From assembly GCA_017601265.1 (NCBI GenBank), contig JAFNJA010000015.1, positions 1 through 9,815 of the forward strand: a stretch of DNA of 9,815 nucleotides, given 5' to 3'. This stretch comes from Candidatus Brockarchaeota archaeon. Lineage in GTDB: Archaea > Thermoproteota > EX4484-205 > DTQO01. Below the pieces are notes generated by a model. That model was given only the letters and a program-made list of their open reading frames with translations, did not search any database and was not told the DNA's origin. Positions 1-5,596 of the stretch are shown here, in pieces (position 1 is the stretch's first letter; each line of letters begins with the position of its first letter). Both the position numbers and the translations under genes were made by a program.

Positions 1-718
1 CCACGATGGCGCCAGAGGCAAGCAGCTCCGCCACCTTTGCCACCGGATCCCCGGAGAGGACCGAACCTTCCCTCGAGACCAGGCACAAGGACGGCCCGCA
101 AGCGGGGCAGGCGTTAGGCTGCGCGTGGTACCTCCTGTCCTCCGGGGTGCCGTATTCTCTGGCGCACTCCGGGCACATGGCGAACTTCTTCATGCTCGTC
201 CTTTCCCTGTCGTAAGGTATTGATTCGATTATCGTGAATCTCGGGCCGCAGTTCGTGCAATTGATGAAAGGGTAAGCGTATCGCCTGTCTTGGGGATCCA
301 GCATTTCCCCGGCGCATTCGTCGCAGGTGGCGATGTCGGGAGAAACGAGCGCCGTCCTGAGATCTTCTTCCGCGCTATCCCTTATGATGAACGAGGAGTA
401 GCCTTTCGGTTCGCGGAAATTCACGATCACGTTCGATATGCTGGCCGCGGACGGAGCTTGCTTCGGGATCGCGTTGCAGAACGCAGCGACCGCGGTCTTG
501 GAGCCCTCCACCTCTATCTCCACCCCCCTCGTCGAGTTCAACACCCAGCCTTTCAGGCCCAGGGATTTCGCCAGCCTGTAGACGAACGGCCTGAAACCGA
601 CTCCCTGGACTATGCCCTCAACCAGGATCTTCGCGGCCTCCTCGCTTGGGCGCTGGCGCCCGCCGCGCAGGGCGCCAGCTGGAGAGCCTTGCCCATCGCG
701 TTCGACTTTGGACTCCAA
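1..718 (-). CDS. hypF: HypF, [NiFe]-hydrogenase maturation carbamoyltransferase (N-terminal part, cut by window edge)
   Basis: HypF uses carbamoyl phosphate and ATP to make the carbamoyl group that HypE turns into the cyanide ligand of the [NiFe]-hydrogenase active site; it is cytosolic. Seen here, in order: an acylphosphatase domain opening with VEGIVQGVGFRPFVYRLAKS (signature Arg in FRPF, signature Asn in GWVLNS); two HypF zinc fingers, each C-x2-C-x18-C-x2-C (CDEC...CTNC and CPEC...CPAC); then the entry to the YrdC-like domain at the window edge. About 239 residues are present of a family length near 750. The frame has an in-frame TGA at 740-742, and no ATG or GTG lies between it and the acylphosphatase core. 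The start must therefore be TTG, at 718 or 739 (the codon right after the stop). Either gives a tail of roughly 30-40 residues before the usual HypF beginning. No other hyp or hydrogenase gene is in the window. The family is certain; the start is not. Confidence 0.95.
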   Translation of the reverse strand, partial: MESKVERDGQGSPAGALRGGRQRPSEEAAKILVEGIVQGVGFRPFVYRLAKSLGLKGWVLNSTRGVEIEVEGSKTAVAAFCNAIPKQAPSAASISNVIVNFREPKGYSSFIIRDSAEEDLRTALVSPDIATCDECAGEMLDPQDRRYAYPFINCTNCGPRFTIIESIPYDRERTSMKKFAMCPECAREYGTPEDRRYHAQPNACPACGPSLCLVSREGSVLSGDPVAKVAELLASGAIV

Positions 719-748
719 GCAGGCCGCCTTCCCTCTCAATCAGTCAAG

Positions 749-811
749 TTCGCGCAAGTTAACGGCGTTATGCCTGACCCCGGCATCTGACAACTCAGGT
801 ACTTGCGCGAA
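749..811. repeat. 11-bp perfect inverted repeat enclosing smaller hairpins, just upstream of hypF
   Basis: The arms TTCGCGCAAGT (749-759) and ACTTGCGCGAA (801-811) are exact reverse complements 41 nt apart. The spacer itself breaks into consecutive self-complementary units: TAACG-G-CGTTA (760-770), ATGCC/GGCAT (770-774/782-786, 7-nt loop) and CTGA/TCAG (787-790/795-798, 4-nt loop). Drawn as RNA this is a closed stem with up to three side hairpins. In the hypF direction it ends about 10 nt before the TTG at 739 and 31 nt before the TTG at 718, so it would lie in or overlap the hypF leader. The function is unknown; a leader RNA element or a protein-binding DNA site both fit. Confidence 0.6.
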
Positions 812-850
812 TCCAAACCGGTGCAATCTCGCCTTCTCGGGGCAGGCGAT

Positions 851-900
851 GAAGGTAGAAAAACGTTGCTCGGACGTTGACTCGATGGTAATCGACCTTC
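851..900. repeat. Three-way-junction-like inverted repeat set
   Basis: The outer arms GAAGGT (851-856) and ACCTTC (895-900) enclose two perfect hairpins: AACGT/ACGTT (862-866/874-878, 7-nt loop) and TCGAT-GGTA-ATCGA (882-895; its last base is shared with the outer arm, so one pair must give way). The arrangement resembles a three-way junction. It lies 40 nt from the 749-811 structure in the same gene-free stretch, and both could belong to one transcript. GC-rich DNA gives many chance stems, so this is only suggestive. Confidence 0.4.
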
Positions 901-1299
901 GCGAAAGCAAGGCTCGCACCCCGCCTTTCTAAAGAGCCAGCCGAAAATTCCACCGGGCAGAAGCGCGGATTCGGTTCATGAGGAAGCGGGCGGGTCGGTA
1001 GCAAGCGTTAGCCGCTTTCCCCCTTCGCGCCGCCCTGACATGGCGAGCCCCTCCGAGAATTTGCGGACAGCCCAGCCGCGCAAGCGCGCCGGGCGCGCCG
1101 CGTTTAGTAGGAGCTGGGTGAGGGATTTCCGCGCCTCTTTTTGCAGCCGTTTCGAACCCCGTATAAGGGACCCCTTGAACGGGCTCTTTTTCCCTCTTTA
1201 CACGGCTCTGCAGGCCGTTAGGCCATCACCGACCATGCTTGCCTGACCGTTGCCGCTTCTGGTTTCGGCCACCCCAGCAAACTAGGCGAAAAGGCGTTT

Positions 1300-1312
1300 T
1301 TCATATAAGTTT
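1300..1312 (-). promoter_or_regulatory. Possible TATA box for minus-strand transcription toward hypF
   Basis: Read on the minus strand the sequence is ACTTATATGAAAA, close to the archaeal box A consensus and the most AT-rich patch in this GC-rich stretch. Initiation would fall near 1280-1285. That is over 500 nt before hypF, so if real the box would drive a long leader or a separate non-coding RNA. On the plus strand the same bases (CATATAAG) could point toward the 3' end of the HTH gene, which is less useful. Confidence 0.3.
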
Positions 1313-1354
1313 TGCTGCGCGAATCCCGCCAAAAGGCTTCCCAGATTCAGGGGC

Positions 1355-1359
1355 AAAAA
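1355..1359 (-). terminator. Possible poly-T terminator of the HTH regulator gene
   Basis: On the minus strand, GGGTTTTTGCCCC occurs about 40 nt past the TGA of the regulator gene (1396-1398). Archaeal RNA polymerase terminates at T runs of about this length. The run is short, so this is a tentative call. Confidence 0.25.
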
Positions 1360-1395
1360 CCCGCCAAGCCCGGGAGCAAAAGCGGATCCGCGCTT

Positions 1396-1773
1396 TCACG
1401 CATGGTGGCAGAGATCGCATCCTTGCTCAGCGGCCTTTTCCTTGTGAAGGTCGCAGACCAGCCCCCTTTTCCTGAGCAGCAAGCAAAGTTCGCAGAATTG
1501 GACCATCGAATCGTCCGCGGAAGCGCGCCTTGAAGCTATCTCCTTGGCCAATTTCCTGGCGGCCAACTTGACCTTCGGTGTTGATTGCACGGCCTTCATC
1601 CTTTTCCCGCCGCGTTTCGAAGAGAAGTATTGGCTGATCGCGGCCTGGGTCGTTCCAAGCCTCTCGGCGGCTTCGACCTGGGTGAACCTGTGCCTGGCTA
1701 CCAGCTCCTTGGCGACGAGGCACCGAAACGCGGGCAGCACGTATTGCACGACGGATTCGCACGGGGGTCGCAT
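1396..1773 (-). CDS. COG2522-type HTH transcriptional regulator with C-terminal Cys/His cluster
   Basis: This 125-residue protein matches the archaeal COG2522 layout. It starts with MRPPCESVVQYVLPAFR, followed by a Cro/XRE-like helix-turn-helix at about residues 27-55 (FTQVEAAERLGTTQAAISQY) and a basic linker. The C-terminal Cys-rich segment has C94-x2-C97, C107, H110, C119-x2-C122 and H123-H124. Members of this family are DNA-binding regulators; the Cys/His set could hold zinc or an Fe-S cluster, which is inference. The ATG at 1773 agrees with the conserved family N-terminus and lies 39 nt from the centre of a good TATA box. It is transcribed divergently from the cysteine desulfurase gene, with 150 nt between start codons. 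A palindrome over its predicted transcription start suggests autoregulation. Confidence 0.85.
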   Translation of the reverse strand: MRPPCESVVQYVLPAFRCLVAKELVARHRFTQVEAAERLGTTQAAISQYFSSKRGGKRMKAVQSTPKVKLAARKLAKEIASRRASADDSMVQFCELCLLLRKRGLVCDLHKEKAAEQGCDLCHHA

Positions 1774-1788
1774 TCGAACTCGCGCGGT

Positions 1789-1801
1789 ATAACGCTGTTA
1801 T
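1789..1801. promoter_or_regulatory. Palindrome ATAAC-GCT-GTTAT over the regulator's predicted start site
   Basis: These are perfect 5-bp arms with a 3-nt centre, between the TATA box (1808-1816) and the ATG (1773) of the HTH gene. A repressor bound here would block initiation. The core TAAC-N3-GTTA recurs exactly at 760-770, upstream of hypF. A weaker adjacent dyad (ATCG-TTC-CGAT, 1800-1810) runs into the TATA box. Confidence 0.4.
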
Positions 1802-1807
1802 CGTTCC

Positions 1808-1816
1808 GATATAAAA
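1808..1816 (-). promoter_or_regulatory. TATA box of the HTH regulator gene
   Basis: The minus strand reads TTTTATATC within CTTTTTATATCGG. Its centre is 39 nt upstream of the ATG at 1773, the same distance as at the HMG-CoA reductase gene (TTTATATC to ATG). Initiation would be near 1786, giving a leader of roughly 13 nt. On the plus strand the same AT patch (GATATAAAAAG) could also serve the divergent cysteine desulfurase gene with a longer leader. Confidence 0.6.
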
Positions 1817-1866
1817 AGATTCGGTCCCATGCCGCGCTCAACGCGGCAAAATCCCCGGAGAGATAA

Positions 1867-1875
1867 GGATAAATC
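1867..1875 (+). promoter_or_regulatory. Weak TATA-like element before the cysteine desulfurase gene
   Basis: GGATAAATC sits about 53 nt before the TTG start at 1924, allowing initiation near 1897 and a short leader that includes the Shine-Dalgarno. The match to box A is poor. The stronger AT patch at 1808-1820 is the alternative. Confidence 0.3.
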
Positions 1876-1911
1876 TACCGTGTTCCCGCGCCATCAAGTG
1901 CTTGCCAAACC

Positions 1912-1920
1912 GGAAGGAGA
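1912..1920 (+). promoter_or_regulatory. Shine-Dalgarno supporting a TTG start
   Basis: GGAAGGAGA precedes the TTG at 1924 with suitable spacing. It supports TTG as the start over the ATG five codons later, and the resulting MKRIYMDHSATTP is the usual N-terminus of this enzyme family. Confidence 0.6.
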
Positions 1921-1923
1921 AGA

Positions 1924-3093
1924 TTGAAGAGAATATACATGGACCACTCCGCGACCACCCCCGTAGATCCCAAGGTCGTCGAGGCGATGGTTCCGTACTT
2001 CTCGGAGAAATTTGGCAACGCTTCGAGCCTCCACAGCTTCGGCCGTGAGGCGTTCGAGGCGGTGCAGGAATCGAGGAGGAAAGTCGCGGAACTGATAGGG
2101 GCGAGTCCCGAAGAGGTGATCTTCACCGGCGGAGGGACGGAGTCGGACAACCTGGCCGTCGTAGGCTCGGCCAGGAAGATGAAGCAAAAGGGAAGGGACC
2201 ACGTGATCGCGTCGAGGATAGAGCATCCGGCCGTACTCGAGGCCTGCAGGAGCCTCGAGGGAGAAGGCTTCGAGGTCACCTATCTGGAGGTCGACAAGGA
2301 CGGCCTCGTGAGTCCCGAAGACGTCAGGAGGGCGATCACGGAGAAAACAGCCCTCGTGACCGTGATGCACGCGAACAACGAGATCGGCACGATCGAGCCG
2401 ATCGAGGAGATAGGCGAGATAACCGCCGAAAGGGGCGTGGTATTCCACACTGACGCGGTCCAATCCGCTGGCAAAATCCCCGTCGACGTCAAGAGGATGA
2501 ACGTCGACATGCTCTCGTTGTCGGCTCACAAGATATACGGCCCGAAGGGGGTAGGAGCCCTTTACGTCAGAAAAGGAACCCCGCTGCAACCGCTCATCCA
2601 CGGAGGAGGGCACGAGCGCGGCTTCAGGTCGGGCACGGAGAACGTAGCGGGCATCGTCGGAATGGGAAAATCCGCGGAACTCGCGAGGGCGAGGCTCGAG
2701 GAGGATTCCAAACGCCTCACGGCGCTCAGGGACGAGCTGATAGAGCGGGTCCTGCAGGGCGTAAGCGAATCCTACCTTAACGGCCACGCGACGAAGAGGC
2801 TACCAAACAACGCGCATTTCAGGTTTTCGGGCATAGAGGGTGAATCTCTCATACTCGAACTCGACGAGAAGGGCGTGGCCGCCTCGACCGGCTCGGCGTG
2901 CTCCTCCAAGAAGCTCGAGCCCTCGCACGTGCTGATGGCGATCGGCCTGAACGAGGTGGAGGCCCACGGATCGCTGCGCCTGACGCTCGGGCACGAAAAT
3001 ACCGAGGAGGATGTCGAATACGTTGTCGAATGCTTGGAGGAGGCTGTGGGAAAGTTGAGGTCCATCTCCCCCATGTGGAATAAGGGCGCCTGA
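1924..3093 (+). CDS. iscS: Cysteine desulfurase (NifS/IscS family)
   Basis: This PLP enzyme takes sulfur from L-cysteine as a protein-bound persulfide for Fe-S clusters and thio-modifications. The 389 residues match the family length. Visible marks: the N-terminal YMDHSATTPVDP; GGGTESDN near 69-76; H101 in IEHPAV; MHANNEIGTIEP at 148-159; D177 in the cofactor-binding HTDAVQ; PLP lysine K203 in SLSAHKIYGPKG; RSGTEN at 235-240; and the persulfide cysteine C326 in STGSACSS. The active-site loop is of the class I (IscS/NifS) type, not the SufS type. The start is TTG with a good Shine-Dalgarno. No scaffold (IscU, SufBC) or ThiI gene is adjacent. It is divergent from the Cys-rich HTH regulator and convergent with the nitrilase-family gene 45 nt away. 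The choice between iscS and nifS naming is not decidable here. Confidence 0.95.
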   Translation: MKRIYMDHSATTPVDPKVVEAMVPYFSEKFGNASSLHSFGREAFEAVQESRRKVAELIGASPEEVIFTGGGTESDNLAVVGSARKMKQKGRDHVIASRIEHPAVLEACRSLEGEGFEVTYLEVDKDGLVSPEDVRRAITEKTALVTVMHANNEIGTIEPIEEIGEITAERGVVFHTDAVQSAGKIPVDVKRMNVDMLSLSAHKIYGPKGVGALYVRKGTPLQPLIHGGGHERGFRSGTENVAGIVGMGKSAELARARLEEDSKRLTALRDELIERVLQGVSESYLNGHATKRLPNNAHFRFSGIEGESLILELDEKGVAASTGSACSSKKLEPSHVLMAIGLNEVEAHGSLRLTLGHENTEEDVEYVVECLEEAVGKLRSISPMWNKGA

Positions 3094-3138
3094 CCCAGGC
3101 GGAGGTCGCGGCTACAGTGAAGAATGCAAGGGGTTGAT

Positions 3139-3933
3139 TCAGCCCGAGCATATCGGGCCGTACATTTCCGGCCTCCTGTCCTTGAAGAGGTCGTTGAACC
3201 TGGTGACCCTCTTGTCATCCGCGTCCTCCGGCCTGATTTTGACGACCTTCACGTCCTCCCGCAGGCCGCTCCTTGCCAAGACCCTCATGTCGGGGCCCAC
3301 GATCTGGCTTCTCCCCGTGAACCTCGTCGAACGTTCAACACCAGTCCTGTTCGCCGTCACCACGAATACCTTGTTCTGAAGCGCGGAACCAAGCATCGCC
3401 GTCTGGCAATAGGGCAGGACCAAGTTCGCGGGGTGGCAAACGACCTGGGCGCCCCCCAGCGCCAAGACCCTGGCGGATTCCGGGAAGAACCAGTCGAAAC
3501 ATATCATGATCCCGACCTTTACTCCCCCGGCGGCGAAAACCTTCAGCCCAGCGTTCCCCGGCATGAACCAAAGTTTCTCCCTGCCGAACAGGTGGATCTT
3601 CCTGTAAGTGACGCAATGGCCGGAGGGGCCGGCAAGCAAGGCCGAATTGTACGTTCCTTCCTTCGTAGCCTCGCAAATGCCGGCGCATACGTGAAGTCCG
3701 TTTTCTTCCGCAAAATCGAGCAAAGCCTTCGACGTATAGCCGTCGGGTATCTGTTCAGCCAACTTCCAAACTTCCCTCATGCTCCTGAAAACGTAACCGG
3801 TGTTGAAAAGCTCCGGGAGGACCACAAGGTCGGCCTCAAGGCCCGCGGCCGCTTCAAGGAGCTTCAAAGCCCTCTTCAGGTTTTTTTCCTTCTCGCCAAA
3901 CACCGGGTTCGTCTGAGCGTAGCCGATCCGCAC
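3139..3933 (-). CDS. Carbon-nitrogen hydrolase (nitrilase superfamily amidase)
   Basis: This 264-residue protein has the full nitrilase-superfamily catalytic set: E41 in VVLPELF, K112 in YRKIHLFG and C145 in IMICFDWFFPE. It also has the typical N-terminal RIGYAQTNP strand and a late HPANLVLP segment. Such cytosolic enzymes hydrolyse amides or carbamoyl compounds; omega-amidase-like and N-carbamoylputrescine amidase-like activities are the nearest guesses, and the substrate cannot be read from sequence. The start is GTG. The gene follows HMG-CoA reductase by 25 nt on the same strand, so they are probably co-transcribed. No clear Shine-Dalgarno is seen, and a 5-bp GC hairpin abuts the start codon. 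No membrane segment or signal peptide is evident. Confidence 0.88.
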   Translation of the reverse strand: MRIGYAQTNPVFGEKEKNLKRALKLLEAAAGLEADLVVLPELFNTGYVFRSMREVWKLAEQIPDGYTSKALLDFAEENGLHVCAGICEATKEGTYNSALLAGPSGHCVTYRKIHLFGREKLWFMPGNAGLKVFAAGGVKVGIMICFDWFFPESARVLALGGAQVVCHPANLVLPYCQTAMLGSALQNKVFVVTANRTGVERSTRFTGRSQIVGPDMRVLARSGLREDVKVVKIRPEDADDKRVTRFNDLFKDRRPEMYGPICSG

Positions 3934-3949
3934 GCGCCAGCGGGGGCGC
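3934..3949 (-). repeat. GC hairpin abutting the nitrilase-family start codon
   Basis: The arms GGCGC and GCGCC (3934-3938/3945-3949, 6-nt loop) lie in the 25-nt gap after HMG-CoA reductase and end directly at the GTG start. It could modulate translation of the second gene, or be chance in GC-rich DNA. Confidence 0.3.
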
Positions 3950-3958
3950 TTGGAAACC

Positions 3959-5257
3959 TTAAGTTTTGCCGCAGCTCCTTCGACGGTTTCCTCCGAGCTG
4001 CTCCAGCAGCTCTTTGGCCCTGTCCAACCTTACCTTCCTCTCCTCGACCATCTTGGCAGCGATCCGATCTACGAGTTCTCCCTCCGCTCCCGCCGCGATC
4101 GCCAAGTTGCGGGCGTGCAGGCCCATGTGCCCCCTCTGTATCCCTTCGGTCGCGAGCGCCCTGAGCGCGGCCAAGTTCTGGGCCAACCCCACCGCGCAGA
4201 TGACCTCCCCCAACTCGGCGGCGGATTTCACGCCCAAGATCTTCAGCGATATCCTCGCGATCGGGTGCGAAGCCGTGGCCCCTCCCACCGTGCCGACCGC
4301 GAGCGGCATCTCCAGGGTCCCCACGAGGTCCCCGTCGACGTTCTTCTCCCAGCACGTAAGGGGTAGGTACCTGCCCGACCTCGCCGCGTAGGCGTGGGCG
4401 CCCGCCTCGACCGCCCTAGTGTCGTTGCCCGTCGCTAGCACGACCGCGGTAACGCCGTTCATTATCCCCTTGTTGTGCGTCGCGGCGCGGTAAGGGTCGG
4501 AGCAAGCAAATGCGTAGGCGTCGAGGATCGCGTCGACGACTTCCCCGCCTCCCAGAGCTTCTTTGGAAAAAACAGCGCTCGCCCTGGCGAGCCGTTCCGT
4601 GGCCAGGTTCGTGATTATCCTCAGCACCACCTTTCCCCCCGTTATCTCCTCCACGAGCGGCGCAACCGCCTCCGCCATCGTGTTGACGGCGTTGGCTCCC
4701 ATCGCGTCCTTGCAATCGACCAGCAACTCCGCTACGAGCATCCGCCCGCGTTGCGTATCGACGACCCTCGCCCTGAGGTCTTTGGCCCCGCCGCCAAGCG
4801 ACACGAGCACCGGATCCTGTTCGTTGGCCTTCCCCAAGACGGCCGCCTTTTTGGAAAGTAGGGAGAGCCTGGCGTAGTTGGGATCCGGCAGGCCGACAAC
4901 CTGTATCTGCCCGATCATCACAGAACCGGTGCTGCCGGTCTTGAACCCCCCTTTGGTGCGCGCCATCTTCGCCGCGTTGCTAGCGGCAGCGACGACCGAA
5001 GGTTCCTCTATGGCCATCGGTACCAAGTAATCCCTGCCGTTGATGAGGAAATTGACCGCTATCCCCAACGGGACCGGAAACGCGCCCACCGCGTTCTCGA
5101 TCATCCGGTTCGCCAAGTCGAGCCGCAAGCCGCCCGTCGTCGCGACCAACGCGGCTTCGTCGTCGGACAACCCCGCGAACTCCTTGACCTTCCCGAGCCT
5201 CTCTTCCGGCGTCAGCTTGAAGAAACCCGGGATCCTCGAACCGCTTTCCTTTTCCAT
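3959..5257 (-). CDS. hmgA: Hydroxymethylglutaryl-CoA reductase, class II type
   Basis: HMG-CoA reductase makes mevalonate from HMG-CoA and NAD(P)H, the committed step to archaeal isoprenoid lipids. The 432 residues match class II enzymes (Pseudomonas mevalonii type), as do the soluble N-terminus, ENAVGAFPVPLGIAVNF at 54-70 and VPMAIEEPSVVAAAS at 79-93. Catalytic residues visible: glutamate at 84/85 (EEPS), K263 in THNKGIMNG, D279 in GNDTRA, and histidines 377/381 in GHMGLHARN. DAMGANAVNT (184-193) is the HMGR signature. No membrane anchor is seen. The ATG at 5257 is 39 nt from the centre of a TATA box. The nitrilase-family gene follows by 25 nt. Many archaea use class I; class II in archaea such as Archaeoglobus has been explained by transfer from bacteria. 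Base composition looks like its neighbours, so any transfer would be old. Confidence 0.95.
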   Translation of the reverse strand: MEKESGSRIPGFFKLTPEERLGKVKEFAGLSDDEAALVATTGGLRLDLANRMIENAVGAFPVPLGIAVNFLINGRDYLVPMAIEEPSVVAAASNAAKMARTKGGFKTGSTGSVMIGQIQVVGLPDPNYARLSLLSKKAAVLGKANEQDPVLVSLGGGAKDLRARVVDTQRGRMLVAELLVDCKDAMGANAVNTMAEAVAPLVEEITGGKVVLRIITNLATERLARASAVFSKEALGGGEVVDAILDAYAFACSDPYRAATHNKGIMNGVTAVVLATGNDTRAVEAGAHAYAARSGRYLPLTCWEKNVDGDLVGTLEMPLAVGTVGGATASHPIARISLKILGVKSAAELGEVICAVGLAQNLAALRALATEGIQRGHMGLHARNLAIAAGAEGELVDRIAAKMVEERKVRLDRAKELLEQLGGNRRRSCGKT

Positions 5258-5290
5258 GCTCTCGTACGGTGCCGCGCAAAGCTACGCAGG

Positions 5291-5300
5291 CGATATAAAG
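5291..5300 (-). promoter_or_regulatory. TATA box of the HMG-CoA reductase operon
   Basis: The minus strand reads CTTTATATCG, a near-consensus archaeal box A centred 39 nt before the ATG at 5257. The predicted leader is about 13 nt. The same bases read GATATAAAG on plus and could in principle also start a plus-strand transcript near 5321. Confidence 0.65.
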
Positions 5301-5567
5301 GCTCGCGCGCTCCTTGCAAAACCCGCGCTCAATCGGCTTGCTTTGAAAACGGACCCGTCCGCTGTAAACGGGTGGAACCTTGGCCAAACCGGAAGGGCTG
5401 GCCCCGCCCCATGCTTCACTGGTCTCAGCAGAAACTCTGACTCTTCACGGATCCGGGCCGATGATCTCTTCATAGACCGGAAACACGCTTCGGAGCTGGG
5501 TATTTATGCGTGGGTCCCAGGCTGGTGGTCGTGTCGCTTCCGTTTGGACCCCCGCGGAGCGTTAGAC

Positions 5568-5574
5568 ATTAATA
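5568..5574 (+). promoter_or_regulatory. TATA-like element ahead of the DUF655 leader
   Basis: ATTAATA in an otherwise GC-rich stretch. Initiation about 26 nt downstream falls at 5597, exactly where the 8-bp closing stem 5597-5604/5689-5696 begins. It is the best candidate promoter for the DUF655-rsmA operon, implying a leader of about 125 nt. Confidence 0.4.
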
Positions 5575-5587
5575 CAAGACCCGGCGC

Positions 5588-5595
5588 TTCTTTTT
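5588..5595 (+). terminator. T-rich run, possible plus-strand terminator
   Basis: TTCTTTTT would end any plus-strand non-coding transcript made across 5320-5590. There is no protein-coding gene on this strand for it to terminate, which is part of the reason to suspect an RNA gene here. It also lies between the putative TATA box and the start of the DUF655 leader. Confidence 0.3.
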
Positions 5596-5596
5596 G

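Larger units (their letters stand above)
740..1395. other. Gene-free intergenic stretch between hypF and the HTH regulator
   Basis: I see no credible protein in about 650 nt. The open frames here are short, lack recognisable motifs and have no good start context. There is no tRNA T-arm, no 5S, SRP or RNase P consensus block that I can recognise, and no repeat array. What it does hold is many inverted repeats: branched sets at 749-811 and 851-900, and a perfect GC arm pair at 1084-1090/1092-1098. A TATA-like box near 1300-1312 would fit minus-strand transcription toward hypF. It could be a long hypF leader, an unrecognised non-coding RNA gene, or a decayed gene. Confidence 0.6.

Noticed and set aside
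290..790. 166-codon plus-strand frame opposite hypF
   Set aside because: HypF on the minus strand is unmistakable across this span; the plus frame is its shadow.
1150..1170. tRNA T-loop-like TTCGAAC
   Set aside because: The flanking bases do not pair as a 5-bp T-stem on either strand and no acceptor stem is found.
1894..2787. 297-codon minus-strand frame opposite the cysteine desulfurase
   Set aside because: An antisense frame created by codon bias of the real gene, which has all its catalytic motifs on plus.
3124..4164. 346-codon plus-strand frame
   Set aside because: It spans antisense of two well-supported minus-strand genes (nitrilase family and reductase) and contains no domain signature.
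5382..5403. SRP RNA helix 8 suggested by CC-GGAA-GG
   Set aside because: The conserved AGCAG side of the internal loop and the 5' domain helices are absent; kept only as a stem in the gene-free stretch.
5430..5465. C/D box RNA (CTGA followed by CGATGA)
   Set aside because: The C-like box deviates at its first two positions, and no second matching C and D pair with proper spacing and terminal stem is found.
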